Notes: generated from the sequence alone by a model not told the origin. Shown: positions 33,351 through 42,213, counted from the first letter of the stretch. The stretch: 64,000 nucleotides of DNA from UBA1429 sp964482225 (GCA_964482225.1 CAYZWT010000010.1:62001-126000); one strand, 5' to 3'. Made by a program: numbers and translations.

Positions 33351-33651
33351 ATGTATCAGTTCAGATTCAAGGGGACGAGTTCCTAATTGACCAGGAAGTG
33401 ATGCCAATATCCTGCAAACGGTGAGCACACAGCCTCGCTATGGACGCATACATGCGTCTGGCGTTAGTTCTGCACATACGTGTTTAATGCGTTTTTCTAT
33501 GGTTTTATTGTAGGAGCGCGGCCAACGGTGGCGCAACCACCGTCCCTCGCCCCCTACCAGGCGGGCGTCTCGCCCGCCCTCCACGGTTCGCTGCCGACGT
33601 ATCCACCTGTTGGCCGCTTTCCCCCCAATTGTGGACTGATACATGCGCCGT
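33351..33651. repeat. TIR-bounded intergenic element, copy 2 (MITE-like)
   Basis: The ends form an inverted repeat: left ATGTATCAGTTCAGA, right ACTGATACATGC. They are flanked by a near-identical 17-nt direct repeat TGCGC(G/C)GTTGACGCACA (33335-33351 and 33644-33660). Internal blocks match copy 1 at 14.5 kb. About 170 nt of additional internal sequence includes the GGCGGGCG palindrome (33560-33578). No credible ORF. It fills the space between the PadR operon promoter and larE. Confidence 0.6.
33560..33578. repeat. GGCGGGCG palindrome, copy A
   Basis: GGCGGGCG-TCT-CGCCCGCC, 8-bp perfect stem. Differs by one loop base from the copy at 54337-54357. Confidence 0.6.
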
Positions 33652-33670
33652 TGACGCACATCTCTTCTCA

Positions 33671-33698
33671 TTGACCAGTCGGCGCCCAGCGGTATAAT
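33671..33698 (+). promoter_or_regulatory. Promoter of the lar operon
   Basis: TTGACC (33671-33676), 16-nt spacer and perfect TATAAT (33693-33698), 32 nt before larE. Confidence 0.75.
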
Positions 33699-33730
33699 GG
33701 GGCGCACGAACGTATTCAGGGAGTATCGAG

Positions 33731-34561
33731 ATGGATCGCACACTGTCCGCCAAACTAGAGCATTTGCGCGAGATCATTCGGCCTTTGCAGCGTGTGGCCG
33801 TGGCCTTTTCGGGCGGCGTGGATAGCACCTATCTGCTCTCGGCCTGTATGGACCAACTGGGGGCCGAGCGTGTCCTCGCGGTGACGGTGGATTCGCCGCT
33901 GCTGCCCCGCGAAGAGCTGGACACGGCTCGCCAGGTGGCGCGGCAACTGGGCGCGCGCCATGAGATCGTCCTATTTGACGAGATCGAGATCCCCGAGATT
34001 GCAGCCAACCCACCCGACCGCTGCTACTACTGCAAGCGCGCTCGCTTTGAGAGCCTGCGCGCTTTTGCAGCGCAGACCGATAGCGGCTATGCCCTGCTAC
34101 ATGGCGAGAACGCCGATGACTGCTATGACTATCGCCCGGGGGCGCGGGCGGCGAACGAGCTGGGCGTCCGCGCCCCCCTGGCCGAGGCGGGCCTGAGCAA
34201 GGCCGATATTCGCGCCCTTTCGCGCAAGCGCGGCCTGCCCACTTGGGATCATCCGGCGGCGGCTTGCCTGGCGACCCGCTTTCCCTATGGCGAGGCCCTC
34301 TCCCACGCAGGGCTGGCGCGGGTGGAGGCCGCCGAGACGGCCCTGCACGGCCTGCTGGGCGCCCGCGGCCTGCGCGTGCGCGACCACCACCCCGTGGGGC
34401 GCATCGAGGTCCCCCAGGGGATGATCCCCCGCCTGGCCGCCGACCCGCTGCGCACCGCCATCACCGAGGCGCTGCGCAAGGCCGGATACCAATACGTCGC
34501 CCTGGATTTGGATGGATACCGCATGGGGAGTATGAATGACCAACTCGAATCACACCGTTGA
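33731..34561 (+). CDS. larE: LarE, sacrificial sulfur transferase of nickel-pincer cofactor synthesis
   Basis: The 276-aa PP-loop enzyme adenylates pyridinium biscarboxylate mononucleotide and donates sulfur for the NPN cofactor of lactate racemase and related enzymes. It has the ATP loop AFSGGVDSTYLL, CYYCKRARFESL, LLHGENADD, and HPAAACLATRFPYG. The Cys in ACLATRF corresponds to the sulfur-donating cysteine of the sacrificial type. The 3' end overlaps larB by 26 nt. No LarA-type racemase is in the window. Confidence 0.9.
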   Translation: MDRTLSAKLEHLREIIRPLQRVAVAFSGGVDSTYLLSACMDQLGAERVLAVTVDSPLLPREELDTARQVARQLGARHEIVLFDEIEIPEIAANPPDRCYYCKRARFESLRAFAAQTDSGYALLHGENADDCYDYRPGARAANELGVRAPLAEAGLSKADIRALSRKRGLPTWDHPAAACLATRFPYGEALSHAGLARVEAAETALHGLLGARGLRVRDHHPVGRIEVPQGMIPRLAADPLRTAITEALRKAGYQYVALDLDGYRMGSMNDQLESHR

Positions 34562-35300
34562 GCATCTGAACGATGTGGCCGATGCCGTGCTGGATCTGGC
34601 GCGCGAGCATCGCAAAGGCGCGCCGGAGATCATCCTGGCCAGCAACAAGGATGTGGATCAGAGCCTGCGCATCGCAGCCCAGTTCTTGGAGCGCACGGGT
34701 CGCGCCATCCTGAGCCGGGTCTCCCCCGAGCTGGAGGCGGCCCTGGTCGAGACCTATGGCCGCGATGGATTCGAGTGGTTCCGCGCATCGCGCACGGCCA
34801 TCGTGCGCCGCAGGCCGCGCCCCCAGCCCAGCGGCGGCCGGGTCGGCATCTTGACCGCCGGCACGTCTGACCAGGCGGCGGCGGAGGAGGCGGCCATCGT
34901 CTGCCAGGAGATGGGTTGCAGCGTGCGCAACCGCTACGATGTGGGCGTGGCGGGCCTGCACCGCCTGTTTGAGCCATTACGTCAACTTCTCGACCAGGAC
35001 GACGTGGATGTGATCATTGTGGCAGCGGGCATGGATGGCGCGCTGCCCTCGGTGGTATCGGGGTTGGTGGATGTGCCCGTGATCGGGCTGCCCACTTCGG
35101 TGGGCTATGGCATGGGCGGAGCGGGCCAGGCCGCGCTGATGGCCATGCTCCAGACCTGCTCGCCCGGCCTGGCCGTGGTCAACATTGACAACGGCGTGGG
35201 CGCGGGCGTCACCGCCGCCATGATCGCCCGGCGGGCCGCCAAGGGCCGCCAGCGCGCCGGAGAGGCCGTGGCCCACGGGGCGCAGGGGCAACAAGCGTGA
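34536..35300 (+). CDS. larB: LarB, nicotinic acid adenine dinucleotide carboxylase/hydrolase
   Basis: LarB carboxylates NaAD and releases AMP at the first step of NPN cofactor synthesis. The 254-aa protein has a N-terminal helical part (LASNKDVDQSLRIAAQFLERTGRA) and a PurE-like domain with GILTAGTSDQAAAEEA, NRYDVGVAGLHRL, IIVAAGMDGALPSVVSGLVDVPVIGLPTSVGYG (in part) and VVNIDNGVGAG. It overlaps larE upstream and larC2 downstream (GTGA), a tightly coupled operon. Confidence 0.92.
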   Translation: MTNSNHTVEHLNDVADAVLDLAREHRKGAPEIILASNKDVDQSLRIAAQFLERTGRAILSRVSPELEAALVETYGRDGFEWFRASRTAIVRRRPRPQPSGGRVGILTAGTSDQAAAEEAAIVCQEMGCSVRNRYDVGVAGLHRLFEPLRQLLDQDDVDVIIVAAGMDGALPSVVSGLVDVPVIGLPTSVGYGMGGAGQAALMAMLQTCSPGLAVVNIDNGVGAGVTAAMIARRAAKGRQRAGEAVAHGAQGQQA

Positions 35301-35764
35301 CCCCCGAGCCGCCCGCCACGCCCGTCCGCGTCGAGTTGCTGGAATGCAACCTGGACGACATGACCGGCGAGGCCCTGGGCTATGCCCTGGAGCGGCTGTT
35401 GGAGGCGGGCGCCCTGGAGGCCTGGTTCACCCCGATCTATATGAAAAAGAACCGCCCCGCCGTGCTCCTCTCGGCCCTCTGCCGCCCGGAGGATGCCGAC
35501 GATCTGGCGGCCCTGTTGCTGCGCGAGACCAGCACCCTGGGGGTGCGCCGCCGCGCCGTGGAACGCACCATCGCCGAGCGCCAGATGGTGCAGGTGCAGA
35601 CCCGCTGGGGGCCGGTGCGCTGCAAGGTCAAGCTGCTGGATGGGGCGCCCGTCTCCATCAAGCCCGAACATGACGACTGCGCCCGCATCGCCCGCAGCCA
35701 GGGGCTCCCCCTGGATAGCGTCGTGAACGAGGCGCGGACCCTGGCCGAGGCCCAACTGCGCTAG
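35297..35764 (+). CDS. LarC2-like protein (C-terminal half of the nickel insertase LarC)
   Basis: LarC inserts nickel into the NPN cofactor using CTP. The 155-aa product covers only the C-terminal half: LLECNLDDMTGEALGYALERLLEAGALEAWFTPIYMKKNRPAVLLS, RETSTLGVRRR and VKLLDGAPVSIKPEHDDC (all blocks abbreviated from longer matches). The N-terminal LarC1 half is absent here. In Lactobacillus, LarC2 is made by frameshifting from larC1, but here it has its own GTG start overlapping larB. LarC1 may lie elsewhere. Confidence 0.8.
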   Translation: MTPEPPATPVRVELLECNLDDMTGEALGYALERLLEAGALEAWFTPIYMKKNRPAVLLSALCRPEDADDLAALLLRETSTLGVRRRAVERTIAERQMVQVQTRWGPVRCKVKLLDGAPVSIKPEHDDCARIARSQGLPLDSVVNEARTLAEAQLR

Positions 35765-35789
35765 GCGGCCAGCATCCTCTGCACGCTAA

Positions 35790-35825
35790 CAGAGGGGAGC
35801 CCCCAATGACAGGGGCTCCCCTCTG
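35790..35825. terminator. Bidirectional terminator between lar and eCIS operons
   Basis: Perfect 14-bp stem CAGAGGGGAGCCCC/GGGGCTCCCCTCTG with an 8-nt loop, between convergent larC2 and the kinase gene. Confidence 0.8.
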
Positions 35826-35834
35826 TGCGTCATG

Positions 35835-38798
35835 CTAGGGCGTCAACGGGAACCAGTCCGTGCTGCGCGTGCTGCCGATCAGGCGGATGCTGACGGCGGC
35901 GCTGGTGCCCCCGTCCACCACAGGACCCGTCATCACCAGGATGTCATAGTCCGCCAGCGGCATCAAGGGCGCGAAAACAATGGTCGGCAGGAGGATCTGG
36001 GGCGTCAGTACCAGGCCGGGCAGCAAAAAGATCAACCCGTCGGAGGGCGTCGGCGTGGGCAGAATCGCGGCCAGGATCGTGGGGTTCAGCAGGATGATGC
36101 CCGCGCCGCCCCCGGAAGGCGTATTCGTGCGCGTGGGGCTGGGCTGGGGCGTGGGTGTAGGCGGCTCGCTGCAAACCAGCAGCGAGCCATCCTCCTTGTC
36201 CACCGCAATCCACCGCCCAAAGAGGAACTCTTGGTAGCCCGCGCCCTTGCTGACCAGCACGCGATCCACGAACCAGTCGGGGCTGGGGCCCGTGTTGTCG
36301 TGTTGCAGGCAGACCTGGGTCACAACGCCCACGTCGGCATTCTGCACGGCAAAGCCCTTGGCCTCTCCCGAGCCGAACAGGGGCGTGGGTGTGGCGGTGG
36401 GCGTGAGCGTGGGCGTCGCCGTCTCGGTCGCCGTCGGCGTGGGCGGCGCCTCGGTCGTGGCGGTGGGCGCAGCCAGGGCCGCAACGGTGGCGGCCTGGGC
36501 GGTCGCCGCCACGGCGGCCTCCGCAGCCAGAGCGGCCGCCTCCACAGCGGATTGGGTGCCCGTGGCCTGGGCCTCCGCCGTCGCCTGGGTCGCAGCGATC
36601 TGGGTTTGCTCCCGCTCGCCCCGCGCCTCCATCGTCTGGGTCTGCCCGACAACGACCAGGGCCTGGGCCGTGGCCGTGGCGCTGCGGTCGCGCTGGACGT
36701 TGCTATAGACCAGGGCTGCGCCCGCGCAGAGCAGCAGCGCCAGCGTCGTGATCAGCGGGATCGCCCAGGTGGGAAAGCGCGGCTTGACCCGCAGCGTGCC
36801 CTGGGCCGCGGCCACGCGCTGGTTGTTCGCCAGGGCCGCGATGCCAAAGCTGTGGGTCTCGACGCTGCCCATGAACGGGCGCTTGCCGCGCATCTCTAGC
36901 GGCAGCGCCACGAGCTGCTGCCCGCCGGGCGGCACCGTCAAGGGCGAGCTGGCCCCCGGCGCGCGCAACGCATCGTCGGGGTCCTCCACCGAGAGCACCA
37001 CCGCCTCGGGGGCATTGCCCGTGTTGCCGATGGAGACGCGCACCTGCCCCCCATTGGTGATGGTGCGGGGCGCCAGGTCCAGGGCGATCTCGCGAAAGGG
37101 CTCGATGGTCAGGCGGCCCTGGGCCGCCACGCTGTAGCCAGGGGAAGATTGGGAGCGCACCCGCACGACATACTCGTGCAGCCCGGCGCGGGCCTCGGGG
37201 CTGCGGGGCGGCGTGATGCGCAGCGTCAGCGTGCCCGTATCGCCCGGCGCCAGGCGCAACGGCTGCTCCGGCGCCGCCACCCACGGGGCTGGCAACCCCT
37301 CGACGCTGACCGCGAGATGATCCACCTGCTGCTGCCGGTTGAGCAGGCGCGCCGTCAACACGGCGGGCGTCCCCGCTCGCACGGTCTGGACGGCGGGCTC
37401 CAGGGTCACCTGGATCAGTTCCTCGGCGGCGGCCGGCGCGCTGGGCGCATAAGTGGCCGCCCCCGGCGGCGGCTCGGCAGAGACCCCCGCCGCCGCGACC
37501 TGGAGCTTGAGCCAGTGCCCGCCGACCCGCAACGTCTGGGCCGGGCGCCAGGTCTCGGCCACGCCGGGCAACAGCTTGTTGTTGTCCAGCCAGGTGCCGT
37601 TGGTGCTGTTCAGGTCGGTGACAGTGTAGCGGTTCTCGGCGATCACGATCTGGGCGTGGTGGCGCGAGACTTGGTTGTCGGCGAGCGCGATATCGTTGTC
37701 GGCGTCGCGCCCGATGTTGACGCGCTGGCGGCCACCGATGGCCAGGGCCCGGGTGCTGCCATCGGGCAGCATGATCACGATCTGGCCGCCGGGCGTGGGC
37801 TGCGAGGGCGGCGTGGGCCATAGCTCGCTAGAGGGCCGTGCGGGGGCGATCTCCTCGCCCATCATGGTGGCCAGGCTGGCCCGCGCCACCTCGGTTGCTG
37901 TGGGCGCCTGGGGAGCGGGCTGGGGCGCGCTGAGGCGCACCCCACGCACCGCCTGCCCCAGCTCGTCGGCGGCCTGGTAGCGCTGCTCGGGCCGCTTGGC
38001 CATGGCCTTGAGGATGATCTGCTCCAACTGGGAGGGGATGGCGGCATCTATCGAGCGCGGCGGCGGGGGCGTCTCCTGGGTGTGGGCGCGGATCGCCTCG
38101 GTCAAGGTGCGCACCGCAAAGGGCAGCCTGCCCGTCACCAACTCGTACAGTACCACGCCCAGGGCATAGACGTCGGCGCGTCCGTCAATCTCGCGGCCCT
38201 CGCACTGCTCCGGCGCCATGTAGGCCGGGGTGCCCATCGAGGTACCCGGCATGGACATGATGCCCCCCTCAGAGAGCTTGGCCAGGCCAAAGTCGGTCAC
38301 CACAGGCTGAAAGGCCAGCCCCGTGGGGCTGCTCTGGCCCGGCTCCAGGGGTCGCAGGATGATGTTGCCCGGCTTGATATCGCGGTGGAACACGCCCCGG
38401 CGGTGGGCATAGGCCAGGGACTCGGCCACCGACTCGACGATGGCCAGGGCCTCGGGCAGCGAGACCACCATGTCGCGCTCGGCCAGCACTTGGAGCCAAT
38501 CGCCCAGGTTCTGCCCCTGCACAAAGGCCATGGCGATATAGAGCAGGGTGGGCTCGCGAGAGAAAGAGTAGATCTGGACGATGCCCGGATGGTCCAGGGC
38601 CGCGATGGCGCGGGCCTCTTGCAGGAACCGCTCGCGAAAGCCCGGCTGCTGGGCGATATGGCTGTGCATGACCTTGATGGCCACAGGGCGGTTCAGGGCG
38701 ATATCGTGGGCGCGGAACACGGCCCCCATGCCCCCCTGCCCCAGGATCTTTTCGATGCGGTAGGTATTGTCCAGGACCGTGCCGACCAGGCTATCCAT
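35835..38798 (-). CDS. Transmembrane Ser/Thr kinase with FHA domain and rearranged PLAT-like ectodomain
   Basis: In the 987-aa protein, residues about 12-275 are a Hanks-type kinase: GQGGMGAVF glycine loop, VAIKVM lysine, HRDIKPGNII, VTDFGLAKL and TPAYMAPEQ. An FHA domain lies at about 350-415 (NIGRDADND, VSRHHAQI, NSTNGTWLD), then beta-sandwich modules to about 650, one membrane segment at about 679-697, an Ala/Thr-rich stalk, and a C-terminal region. There, a PLAT second-half pattern (CLQHDNTGPSPDWFVDRVLV, EFLFGRWIAVD; about 814-860) comes before a PLAT first-half pattern (YDILVMTGPVVDGGTSAAVS; about 949-985). It is the last gene of the eCIS operon, next to an FHA-tail fusion, and so is a candidate regulator of injection. 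Confidence 0.85.
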   Translation of the reverse strand: MDSLVGTVLDNTYRIEKILGQGGMGAVFRAHDIALNRPVAIKVMHSHIAQQPGFRERFLQEARAIAALDHPGIVQIYSFSREPTLLYIAMAFVQGQNLGDWLQVLAERDMVVSLPEALAIVESVAESLAYAHRRGVFHRDIKPGNIILRPLEPGQSSPTGLAFQPVVTDFGLAKLSEGGIMSMPGTSMGTPAYMAPEQCEGREIDGRADVYALGVVLYELVTGRLPFAVRTLTEAIRAHTQETPPPPRSIDAAIPSQLEQIILKAMAKRPEQRYQAADELGQAVRGVRLSAPQPAPQAPTATEVARASLATMMGEEIAPARPSSELWPTPPSQPTPGGQIVIMLPDGSTRALAIGGRQRVNIGRDADNDIALADNQVSRHHAQIVIAENRYTVTDLNSTNGTWLDNNKLLPGVAETWRPAQTLRVGGHWLKLQVAAAGVSAEPPPGAATYAPSAPAAAEELIQVTLEPAVQTVRAGTPAVLTARLLNRQQQVDHLAVSVEGLPAPWVAAPEQPLRLAPGDTGTLTLRITPPRSPEARAGLHEYVVRVRSQSSPGYSVAAQGRLTIEPFREIALDLAPRTITNGGQVRVSIGNTGNAPEAVVLSVEDPDDALRAPGASSPLTVPPGGQQLVALPLEMRGKRPFMGSVETHSFGIAALANNQRVAAAQGTLRVKPRFPTWAIPLITTLALLLCAGAALVYSNVQRDRSATATAQALVVVGQTQTMEARGEREQTQIAATQATAEAQATGTQSAVEAAALAAEAAVAATAQAATVAALAAPTATTEAPPTPTATETATPTLTPTATPTPLFGSGEAKGFAVQNADVGVVTQVCLQHDNTGPSPDWFVDRVLVSKGAGYQEFLFGRWIAVDKEDGSLLVCSEPPTPTPQPSPTRTNTPSGGGAGIILLNPTILAAILPTPTPSDGLIFLLPGLVLTPQILLPTIVFAPLMPLADYDILVMTGPVVDGGTSAAVSIRLIGSTRSTDWFPLTP

Positions 38799-38815
38799 GA
38801 TTTCCTCGCTTGTCT

Positions 38816-39796
38816 CTAGACGATCTCCAGCCGAAAGCTGGTGTGAGCGGGCCGGTTCAGCTCGATGATACGCTCGACGATGCGCCGGTCAATGGCGCGC
38901 TCCCCCTGGCGCAGGGTCACGCGAAAGGTGTGGGGCCCGTCCACGTTCTCCTCGATCTCGACGGCGGCGCCGGTGGCGATCTCCAAGTAGCGCGTCAATC
39001 CGGCGCGGGTGCCCCGGGCCTGGTGTAGCCAACTGGCCTGGCGCAGCAGCTCGCGCTGGGTCTCGCCAGACCAGTGCTCGTCCACCAGGTGGCCCATCCA
39101 GTCGTTCAGGTAGGGGATAAAGCTCGCGGGCGTCGTCGCCGGGTCCAAAAAGAGGTCGAAATGGGCGATGATCTGCTGGATCGGCCCCAGCAGGTCCTCA
39201 AAGACCAGCAGGTAGCGCCCGAAAAAGTCATTGTCGGCATAGATGGGCGGCAAATACTGGAGCCAGCGGCTGGCCCGGCGGGGCATGCCCACCCAGGGCG
39301 CGACGGGGACCTCGCCCAGCTCCGTCGTGGGCGGCTGGGGCGGCGGCGTGGCGGGCGGCGCAGCGGCGGCCCCGGGCGCCCGCCGGGCGCCGATGCGCTC
39401 CAGCAGGCTCAGGTCAATCTCCTCCCCCGGCTGCTCCTCGACAGGCGGCGATGGCGCCTCCTCCGGCGCCTCGGGGACTAGGCCCGTCAAAACCAGGGTC
39501 AAGCGAAAGGGGCCGATGGCGATGACATCGCCCACGCCCAGAGGGCGCATCTCGTCGGGCGCCAGGGGCAGGTCGTTGACCTGGGTGCCGTTGCTGCTGC
39601 CCATGTCCTGGATGCGATAGGGCTCGCGGTCGCAATAGATGCGGGCGTGCACCCGCGAGACCCAACTGTGGGCCAGCACCAGGTCGCTATGGGCCGCGTC
39701 GCGCCCGATCTGGACGATGGGCTGGCCCAGGTCGTACTGCGCGGGCGGCTCATCGGGCGAGACGATCTCTAGGCGGTATTTGGCTTGCTGCGTCAT
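38816..39796 (-). CDS. FHA domain fused to phage tail protein I-like (Afp12-type) baseplate component
   Basis: The 326-aa fusion has an N-terminal FHA domain at residues about 25-100 (VQIGRDAAHSDLVL, WVSRVHARI, MGSSNGTQVN, the phosphothreonine-binding loops) and a Pro-rich linker. At about 170-326 is a tail-protein-I-like module (YLPPIYADNDFFGRYLLVFEDLL, ARGTRAGLTRYLEIATG). In contractile systems the tail protein I/Afp12 position is the outer baseplate wedge. A phosphopeptide-binding head on it, next to a kinase gene, suggests regulated baseplate assembly or firing. It starts 10 nt after the baseplate J-like gene. Confidence 0.8.
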   Translation of the reverse strand: MTQQAKYRLEIVSPDEPPAQYDLGQPIVQIGRDAAHSDLVLAHSWVSRVHARIYCDREPYRIQDMGSSNGTQVNDLPLAPDEMRPLGVGDVIAIGPFRLTLVLTGLVPEAPEEAPSPPVEEQPGEEIDLSLLERIGARRAPGAAAAPPATPPPQPPTTELGEVPVAPWVGMPRRASRWLQYLPPIYADNDFFGRYLLVFEDLLGPIQQIIAHFDLFLDPATTPASFIPYLNDWMGHLVDEHWSGETQRELLRQASWLHQARGTRAGLTRYLEIATGAAVEIEENVDGPHTFRVTLRQGERAIDRRIVERIIELNRPAHTSFRLEIV

Positions 39797-39806
39797 GGTC
39801 GCCGCC

Positions 39807-41795
39807 TCATTCGACGGTCACCGTGATGTTGTGGATATCCGAGACCACCACCTCGTGGGCCAGCAGGTCCACCTTGCGCTCGGCCCGGTGGGGCTGGTCA
39901 CTTTCGTCCACCCAGAACATGTCAATGCTCTGCACGTTGAGCAGGCCATCCACCGTTTGGATGCAGGCGTACAGGTCCGAGAGGTACAGCTCGCGGCCAA
40001 AGGGCCAGCCCGCGCCCTCGGGGCCGCCCCGCAACGGGTTTAGGAAGCGCTCCAAGGCGCTGCGGATATCGCCTTGCAGGCGGCGCTCGTCGGTCTCGGG
40101 ATGGGCTACCACCTGGGCGTCCACGCGGATACGCTTGTAGCCCGCCTGGCGCACCTCGAGCTGGGTGGTGAGCAGCCGCCGCTCGTCCAGGAATTGGGCG
40201 ATGCGCTGCTGCAACTCGGGCGCCAGCGCCAACCGCGCCAGAGGGATATAGCGCGCGGCCTCCTCCTCCGGCAGGTGCGGGATGACGATGATGTACACCT
40301 GGCCGGGGCCGCCGCGGCCGGGCGTGGCGCCCGCCAGGGCCGTCTGCAGGCAGCGCACCCGCGCCACCTCGCCCCGAAAAGCGTCCAGGGCCAGATACTC
40401 GTAATCCGATTGCGTGACGGCGCGGTAGCGGGTGCGCAGCAGGTTGCGGGCGCGAAAGATCGCCTGCTCCAGGGATTCCTGATCCAGGCCGCCCTGGGCC
40501 GGGGCACGGTTGCTGATGCGCTTGATGTAGGCCGGAGCCGACTTGAGCTCGGTGATGGCCCCCGCCCGCACGTTGCCCGCCACGCCCCCGCCATAGCGAT
40601 AGCGCGAGAAGCGAATCTCGGCGCCGCGCGAAGGGATGGCGCCATAGCGGCGCACCACGCCATCCCGCTGGCGCAGCGCGGGCCCAAAGCGCAGCTCGCC
40701 CGTGGCGCTATCCAGCATGTAGCAGCGGTCATCGGGGCCGGATTCGCCAAAGCTGGCCACCTCGGCCCAAGGCTCCCAGCCCTCCATGCCGCTCTGCCAC
40801 AGCTCGATATGCTCATCGGCGTGGCGCGGCAGGATGGGGGTGTGCTCGATCTGGAACACCTGCCCCGGCGAGCCGTCGCTGCGCCCCAGGGGTTCGTGGA
40901 TGATCTCGGTGGCGTGGGAGGCGTCCACTGTGGCGCCCCAGGACACCAGGGCGATATCGCGCAGGATGGGCGAGGTGGTGTAGGGCCGCTGCTCCTCGCG
41001 GGTGGGCGTCACCTGGCAGCGCAGCCAATGGGCCTCGATGCCGTTGATCTCGGAGCGGGCCAGCTCGGGCAGGTGCAGCAGCACCCGCCCCGTCCAGCTC
41101 ATGCCGCCCGTGGTGTCCTCCTCGACCTCCAGATCGCGCCAGCCGGTGGCGGTCCAGGCCTGCCAGATCAGGGGCGGCGACTCGGGAATGATGTTGAGGC
41201 CGCCGGCCCGCAGGCAGTTCATCTCGAGGCCCACCACGTGCCGATCCAGGTAGGCCTCGAACCCCAGATAGAGGCCATCGCCCTCCTGGGGGCGCTCGGG
41301 CGAAAAGGTGGGGAACTCGCGGGTCAGGCGCGCCAGGGCCACGGGCCGGTAGACCAGGCCGCGGTCGGGCGTGCGGTAGCGGGTGATGATGTGCTGCAAC
41401 TCGGCGGGCCGGATGACCAGCTCTTGATCGGTGGAGAACACGATGGCCTCGCCGCCATCGGCCCGCGAGGTGGAGGCCGCCGCGCCCCGGGGCACCGTCA
41501 CCGGCGCGGGCTGGGGCGCCGACAGGTAAAAGGTAATGGGCGCGCTGGCCGCCTGGGGCGGCTCTAGCTGAATGCCCAGCAACTCCAAAAGCTGGATGTA
41601 ATGACTGGAGGGCACCTGGTTCAGGCGGTAGAGCAGGATATCCACCATCCAGGCAAACAGCTCGATCAGCGTGATGCCCGGGTCACTGACGTTGTGATCG
41701 GTCCACTCGGGGCAATAGAGCGGGATGCGCTTTTTGGCCTCATCCACCAGGTCTTGGAAGGAGCGGTCGTCCAGCGGGCGGGTCGGCAACGGCAT
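39807..41795 (-). CDS. eCIS baseplate J-like protein (Afp11-type)
   Basis: The 662-aa wedge component of the contractile baseplate starts with DDRSFQDLVDEAKKRIPLYCPEWTDH (in part), GITLIELFAWMVDILLYRLNQVP, typical of the TIGR02243/putative baseplate assembly family. Central beta-rich segments follow, and a C-terminal half with ALDAFRGEVARVRCLQ and VQSIDMFWVDESDQ. The length matches Afp11/Pvc11-like proteins. It lies directly upstream of the FHA-tail-I fusion and 4 nt after gp25 in the operon. Confidence 0.88.
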   Translation of the reverse strand: MPLPTRPLDDRSFQDLVDEAKKRIPLYCPEWTDHNVSDPGITLIELFAWMVDILLYRLNQVPSSHYIQLLELLGIQLEPPQAASAPITFYLSAPQPAPVTVPRGAAASTSRADGGEAIVFSTDQELVIRPAELQHIITRYRTPDRGLVYRPVALARLTREFPTFSPERPQEGDGLYLGFEAYLDRHVVGLEMNCLRAGGLNIIPESPPLIWQAWTATGWRDLEVEEDTTGGMSWTGRVLLHLPELARSEINGIEAHWLRCQVTPTREEQRPYTTSPILRDIALVSWGATVDASHATEIIHEPLGRSDGSPGQVFQIEHTPILPRHADEHIELWQSGMEGWEPWAEVASFGESGPDDRCYMLDSATGELRFGPALRQRDGVVRRYGAIPSRGAEIRFSRYRYGGGVAGNVRAGAITELKSAPAYIKRISNRAPAQGGLDQESLEQAIFRARNLLRTRYRAVTQSDYEYLALDAFRGEVARVRCLQTALAGATPGRGGPGQVYIIVIPHLPEEEAARYIPLARLALAPELQQRIAQFLDERRLLTTQLEVRQAGYKRIRVDAQVVAHPETDERRLQGDIRSALERFLNPLRGGPEGAGWPFGRELYLSDLYACIQTVDGLLNVQSIDMFWVDESDQPHRAERKVDLLAHEVVVSDIHNITVTVE

Positions 41796-41799
41796 GGCG

Positions 41800-42195
41800 C
41801 TACTCCTCCGGAATCAGGTAAAAGGGATACACCAGGCTGCGGCTGGCATGGCTGCTCTTGATGGCATAGCGCAACTGGATCAGCAAGAGCGCCCGGTTCT
41901 CACGGTCGGGCTCGGCGCGCACCTCCTCGATCTGGATGCGCGGCTCCCAGCGCGCCAGGGCCTGGCGCACGTGGCGCTCGGCCAGGGCCGCCGTCTGGCC
42001 GTTGTTGGGCGCAAAGACGATCTCTTGCAGGCGGCAGCCAAACTCGGGGCGCATCACCCGCTGGCCCGGCGCGGTCGCCAGGATGATCCGAATGGCCTCC
42101 TCGATCTCTTGTTCGCCGCCCACGGTGGCGACGCGGCCCCGGTGGTCCAGGCGCGGCGGAAAGGCCCAGCCCCGACCAATGATCTCGTCCGACAC
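41800..42195 (-). CDS. GPW/gp25 family baseplate protein (Afp9-type)
   Basis: The 131-aa protein joins the baseplate to the first sheath ring. Family features are GWAFPPRLD near the start, EEAIRIILATAPGQRVMRPEFGC (in part), HVRQALARWEPRIQIEEVRAEPD, and the C-terminal RSLVYPFYLIP. Length is normal. The operon position between PAAR and baseplate J is the usual eCIS order. Confidence 0.93.
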   Translation of the reverse strand: MSDEIIGRGWAFPPRLDHRGRVATVGGEQEIEEAIRIILATAPGQRVMRPEFGCRLQEIVFAPNNGQTAALAERHVRQALARWEPRIQIEEVRAEPDRENRALLLIQLRYAIKSSHASRSLVYPFYLIPEE

Positions 42196-42213
42196 GTGTG
42201 GCTCCTTTTCCGC

